Assembly: GCA_020634155.1 (NCBI GenBank) | Contig: JACKCI010000001.1 | Coordinates: forward strand, 620,001-684,000 | Length of the DNA: 64,000 bases | From: Anaerolineales bacterium | Lineage (GTDB): Bacteria > Chloroflexota > Anaerolineae > Aggregatilineales > J027 | Reading direction: 5' to 3' | Shown: in pieces, positions 60,679 through 64,000 of the stretch | How the letters are laid out: each line of letters begins with the position of its first letter | Position numbering within the stretch: the first letter of the stretch is position 1 | Program-made: the position numbers and the translations under genes | The notes under the pieces: model-generated | What the model was told of the DNA's origin: nothing | Seen by the model: the letters and a program-made list of their open reading frames with translations, nothing else | Databases searched by the model: none

Positions 60679-62280
60679 TCAGCGGGTGTATTCCTCCATC
60701 CAAGTCCAAAAGAGTGCTGCTGAGTCAGGAGGCCATTGATGCCCTAGACCCACAACCATCACCATCCGCACCGGAGCCAGACAGTCTTCCCAAACCATAA
60801 CGTTGTTTTCAATAACAGGCGCATCTTGGCACCCATTATGCTCCGCCCATGCCTCGCCCCATGTGGTAAAGCCAACCCAATCGGCATTCCCACGATAGGG
60901 AATTACCCCATCATCACTGGCATGGATACCCAGAATCGGGACGGGCTGACTTGGCTCACACGGGTCATCCACAAAGGTGCCACCGCCCACAATCACCGCG
61001 GCTGCCACCGTATCCGCCATTTCACAAGCAACACGGTAAGCCATACTCCCGCCTAGAGAAAATCCCGTTACATAGATACGGCTGGTATCAATCGAGAGAT
61101 GCGTTTGCAGATGGTCAATCAACATTTGTGTGCTTGTCACATCTGGCGACCCTGCTAGTGGGTCAAAGATAAACCCATCGCCCAACGCTTCAGGATAGAC
61201 CACAATAAACCCAAATTGGTCAGCGGCATCTGAAAAACCCGTCATATTGGCATTTTCTAGCGGGTTAACCCCGTAGTCATGATAGCTAATCAGCAATGGT
61301 AACGGTTGAGTCAAATCTCGCCCGATTGGCATGTGCAGCAAGTACCGCGTACCATTCTCTAACCACCCAATATGGTTACCGGGTGGTACATAGGGAATCG
61401 GCGCTTCAGCAAGGACTGGCATGTCTTCCAAATACTGCGGCGGTAACACATGGGAAGCGAAGAAATCCCAGATTAAATCTGGCGCGGTTTCAGTAGGCCA
61501 CTCATGCCCCATCATTGGATACGTCATCAAGGTCACATCTGCATCGTCCGCACACCCACTATGCGAGGTAACGCTATAGTCATCACCCTCGGTGGTATCA
61601 ACACGGGTACAACCGTTGCGGACAGCCCACTCATCGGCCCACTCAGGGATGTTGTTTAACAAGGTCAAAAGCCCATCATAAGGCGTGGTTGTATCCTGCT
61701 GACCGTGTATTGCCAAAACAGGCACAGGGCGACGGGGTTGACAGGAATCATGATAAAACAGATTCGCTGACACAGGAGCCACTGCCGCCACCACATCCGA
61801 CAAATCACAGGCAACGCGATTCGCCATCCCGCCCCCATTCGACATACCAGTCGCATAGATGCGCTGCGGGTCAATATTCAACTCGCTCTTGAGGTGGTCG
61901 ATCAGGTCACGGGTAAACTGAACATCATCTAATCCATAAAGTTCAGCGCTGGCAAAAGTAAACCACGCCGCTGGATCACCCTGTCCATGCGGAATCGCTA
62001 AAATATAGCCTGCACTATCGGCCTTTTCCCGCAAACCAGTATATTCGATATGAATATCGGGGGTGCTGGTATAGCCATGATAACTAATCACCAAGGGAGT
62101 GGGCGTTGTCGGGTCATAGGATTGAGGGATGTACAGTAAATAGCGCCGTTCATACCCGCCCGACACCAAGCGCTCATCATAGGTACCCGGTTCACCATAG
62201 GCACCCCCTTGCGCTTCAACCCCACCAACCCAAACCAGCATAAACAATATAGCAATGAAAAATCCACGTAATCGATGCAT
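60679..62280 (-). CDS. Secreted tandem-domain esterase (PHB depolymerase/feruloyl esterase type)
   Basis: A 533-residue protein with an N-terminal signal peptide (ending VEAQG). Two homologous alpha/beta-hydrolase domains of the LpqC/PHB depolymerase family: domain 1 has 'YATGMSNGGGMANRVACDLSDVVAAVAPVSA' and domain 2 'YVTGFSLGGSMAYRVACEMADTVAAAVIVGG'. Both keep the GxSxGG nucleophile, and each has a 'PVLAIHG'/'PILGIHA' strand and a late GHEWP or GHQWP histidine. ATG 62280 with AGGAGGCC is chosen over an upstream extension. Likely degrades polyester or feruloylated glycan outside the cell. Confidence 0.88.
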   Translation of the reverse strand: MHRLRGFFIAILFMLVWVGGVEAQGGAYGEPGTYDERLVSGGYERRYLLYIPQSYDPTTPTPLVISYHGYTSTPDIHIEYTGLREKADSAGYILAIPHGQGDPAAWFTFASAELYGLDDVQFTRDLIDHLKSELNIDPQRIYATGMSNGGGMANRVACDLSDVVAAVAPVSANLFYHDSCQPRRPVPVLAIHGQQDTTTPYDGLLTLLNNIPEWADEWAVRNGCTRVDTTEGDDYSVTSHSGCADDADVTLMTYPMMGHEWPTETAPDLIWDFFASHVLPPQYLEDMPVLAEAPIPYVPPGNHIGWLENGTRYLLHMPIGRDLTQPLPLLISYHDYGVNPLENANMTGFSDAADQFGFIVVYPEALGDGFIFDPLAGSPDVTSTQMLIDHLQTHLSIDTSRIYVTGFSLGGSMAYRVACEMADTVAAAVIVGGGTFVDDPCEPSQPVPILGIHASDDGVIPYRGNADWVGFTTWGEAWAEHNGCQDAPVIENNVMVWEDCLAPVRMVMVVGLGHQWPPDSAALFWTWMEEYTR

Positions 62281-62381
62281 AATGGCCTCCTGCAAGACTC
62301 TACCCGTAGCCAACCTGCTTTGTTCAGGCGCGGAACCCATCAGATAGAGTAGGTGTCTATTGCCACAAAAGGAGACCCCAC

Positions 62382-63059
62382 ATGGATTTGCAACAAACAC
62401 TGTACTTAATTGCTGATGAGCTACGTAGTATTGCCACACTGGGCCAGTATTTTGCCACTAATCCTTATGAGGCTGACCGCGCCCATCGCTCCTTGCAACT
62501 TGCGGCTCGGATTGCCGCCCTTGCTGATGAGCAGCCACTTGAGGTCATACAAGCCATTTTCGAAAATGAAGCGTGGCTCCGTGCCAGTCCAATGATGGGT
62601 GTGGATGCCGCTGTATTCAATGAAAAAGGTGAGATATTGCTGATAAAACGCCATGACAATGCCCATTGGGCGATGCCGGGTGGATTGGTCGAGGTTGGCG
62701 AAACGATTTCAGAGGCAGTTGTACGCGAACTGTGGGAGGAAGCGGGCATGAAGGGCGAGGCCAAACAAGTCTTGGGTATCTTCGATGGGCGACTATGGCA
62801 ATCGCGCTCGAAATTCCACATCATGAATTTCGTCTATCAAGTGGAGTGCCAAGACCTCACCCCCAACATTGGCACCGAGGCTCTTGATGCTCGGTTTTTT
62901 GCACCCGACCAACTGCCTAGCCCCATGCACCCCGGTCACGATTTGCGAATCCCCAAGAGCATTGAGGCACTCAAAACTGGCAAGGCCTTTATTGACCCTG
63001 CCAGTGCCCACGATATAGAATTACAGAATTTCCAACAGAATGGAGATACTCTTGCCTAG
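62382..63059 (+). CDS. NUDIX hydrolase with N-terminal helical domain
   Basis: A 225-residue protein. The Nudix box reads GGLVEVGETISEAVVRELWEEAG (about 106-128), with the preceding 'AHWAMPGG'. The N-terminal 65 residues are helical (NUDIX_N_2-like). Substrate is probably an ADP-sugar or nucleotide; unknown. AAGGAG precedes the ATG. Its stop overlaps the converging gene by 4 bp (CTAG). Confidence 0.9.
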   Translation: MDLQQTLYLIADELRSIATLGQYFATNPYEADRAHRSLQLAARIAALADEQPLEVIQAIFENEAWLRASPMMGVDAAVFNEKGEILLIKRHDNAHWAMPGGLVEVGETISEAVVRELWEEAGMKGEAKQVLGIFDGRLWQSRSKFHIMNFVYQVECQDLTPNIGTEALDARFFAPDQLPSPMHPGHDLRIPKSIEALKTGKAFIDPASAHDIELQNFQQNGDTLA

Positions 63060-63973
63060 AAATCACACGGTGAAACCAGTTCAGGCTCCCATGTTGGCAC
63101 TGTATCGATAAACGAAACATCATCAGCCCGCAAGTCATCTACCCAATCAAGGATGGCAGCGGGTTCAACCACTTCGTTTTGCAAGAACAGCACCCAGTCG
63201 ATCTGTTCCACATAGGTACGCTCGGTGCTGGCATGGATAAAGCCGCCATTGATGAACCACAGGTTAAAATTAATTGACATCGGCACTTCGGGGTAATACT
63301 CATCGCTGTGGTTGGCGATGAGTTCCCCATCAATATAGTAGCGGGTCTCCCCTTCGGCAATGTGGATAACCAGCACATGCCAGCCCGAATAGTCCGCTTG
63401 GCTAATGCCGCTATCATTATCAGCAATCCAAGGCTCTAGTTGGAAGGTCTCCCAAGTGGTGGCAAAGAGTGTCTGTGGACCAGAACCCCATCCGCCATTG
63501 GGCAGATATTCAAAATCCAATTCGCTATAGTTGGGATCCATGTCATATTCTTGTGGGCTAATCAAGTAGAAGGTCTGCACAACCTGATCGCCATCACGCC
63601 CGTCATCTGGTGCATTACTGAAGCGCACACGGGCTGCATAGGTACCCTCATAGTATTTGCGGGCGTGGCAAATCTGGGTTTGATAGGTATCAGTGCCATC
63701 GGTGGTTGAGGCCATTTGCAGAAGGGTGTTGGCTTCATCATCTGGGTCAGGCACAAAGCTGACATTCTCGGCCCGCCAGACGGCATCAGGCACGCCGGGC
63801 CAACCCCCTCCTTCGCGCACGATCCAGCCGTTGTCGATAAGAGTCTCATCATCATACGCGGTGTAATCAAAGTCATCAAACAAAAATATCAGCTCATCCG
63901 TTGCGGGGTCTTGGGCGTAGGCAGTAACAACCACCACCAAACACACCACCAACACCATCAGGCTGCGGTTCAT
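63056..63973 (-). CDS. Secreted GH16-like / concanavalin-fold protein
   Basis: A 305-residue protein with a signal peptide (ending AYAQD). The fold is a jelly-roll like glycoside hydrolase family 16: 'YSELDFEYLPNGGWG' gives the ExDxE-type catalytic motif (ELDFE), and 'GWHVLVIHIAEGETRYYIDGELI' a typical strand. The last 60 residues form an outer region. Likely a beta-glucan or related glycan hydrolase; the substrate is inferred. ATG 63973 or TTG 63976 is the start, with AAGGA upstream. Confidence 0.75.
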   Translation of the reverse strand: MNRSLMVLVVCLVVVVTAYAQDPATDELIFLFDDFDYTAYDDETLIDNGWIVREGGGWPGVPDAVWRAENVSFVPDPDDEANTLLQMASTTDGTDTYQTQICHARKYYEGTYAARVRFSNAPDDGRDGDQVVQTFYLISPQEYDMDPNYSELDFEYLPNGGWGSGPQTLFATTWETFQLEPWIADNDSGISQADYSGWHVLVIHIAEGETRYYIDGELIANHSDEYYPEVPMSINFNLWFINGGFIHASTERTYVEQIDWVLFLQNEVVEPAAILDWVDDLRADDVSFIDTVPTWEPELVSPCDF

Positions 63974-64000
63974 CAATGTTATTCCTTTCTGGCAAATTAT

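Noticed and set aside
1..64000. Genome-wide reassignment of TGA to Cys or Trp
   Set aside because: TGA ends several ordinary genes here (48423, 55776, 58281, 60679), so it is a normal stop.

Overview
This is a gene-dense bacterial chromosome segment, about 51% G+C by eye, with 57 protein-coding genes, four tRNAs, and no rRNA, insertion sequence, prophage or CRISPR array. The organism is probably a member of the Chloroflexota (Anaerolineae-like). That is inference, based on many Cys-anchored lipoproteins with Pro/Thr-rich linkers, the rpsF-ssb-rpsR cluster, a giant TPR-carrying Ser/Thr kinase, GT39 glycosyltransferases and no sign of outer-membrane genes. TGA is an ordinary stop here: the genes ending at 48423, 55776, 58281 and 60679 use it.

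Layout. 1-2489: cell-wall peptidase (partial, LysM plus M23) and an esterase. 2603-5206: rpsF-ssb-rpsR and a membrane-anchored PpiC-type foldase. 5369-12387: aquaporin, PanE-like reductase, SCP2 protein, a TlpA-like lipoprotein, a GT39 transferase, a secreted gluzincin and a DUF1028 protein. 12464-16380: a copper operon on the minus strand (csoR, copZ, thioredoxin-like lipoprotein, cytochrome c, copA). 16385-22353: two M50-type intramembrane metallopeptidases, tRNA-Lys, lipoproteins, a lytic transglycosylase, an NHL/SMP-30 propeller, tRNA-Ser and a small STAS-like protein. 22470-36527: an HdrD/EtfD-like Fe-S membrane protein, a STAND/TPR protein, a receiver protein, a tandem periplasmic-binding protein and the giant kinase. 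36645-47802: DinG helicase, EF-P, a HAD-DinB fusion, a response-regulator/kinase hybrid, tRNA-Leu, trigger factor-clpP-clpX and a phosphodiesterase. 47791-63973: metabolic, membrane and hydrolase genes, tRNA-His, a ParB-like protein, tandem-domain esterase, NUDIX and a GH16-like protein.

Main discovery. Within the copper operon, a thioredoxin-like lipoprotein gene (15421-15801, minus) is interrupted by two in-frame TGA codons, and only two. They lie exactly where the two cysteines of a thioredoxin CxxC motif should be, giving U-P-P-U. The gene is joined to its neighbours by a TAATG overlap upstream and a TAG-GTG junction downstream. Immediately 3' of the second TGA the mRNA can form a 6-bp hairpin with a GUU loop, plus a bulged U and three more pairs. 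This fits the bacterial SECIS pattern for both TGAs. I therefore read it as a probable double-selenocysteine (UxxU) lipoprotein, made under copper control from a consensus promoter with a CsoR-like operator. Conventional annotation would call it a truncated 77-residue protein or a pseudogene.

How the genes fit together. The copper operon senses Cu(I) (CsoR), carries it (CopZ), exports it (CopA) and places two redox lipoproteins (cytochrome c and the putative UxxU thioredoxin) on the outer face of the membrane. Trigger factor, ClpP, ClpX and the PpiC protein form a protein-quality group. Several lipoproteins and peptidases point to active envelope maintenance.
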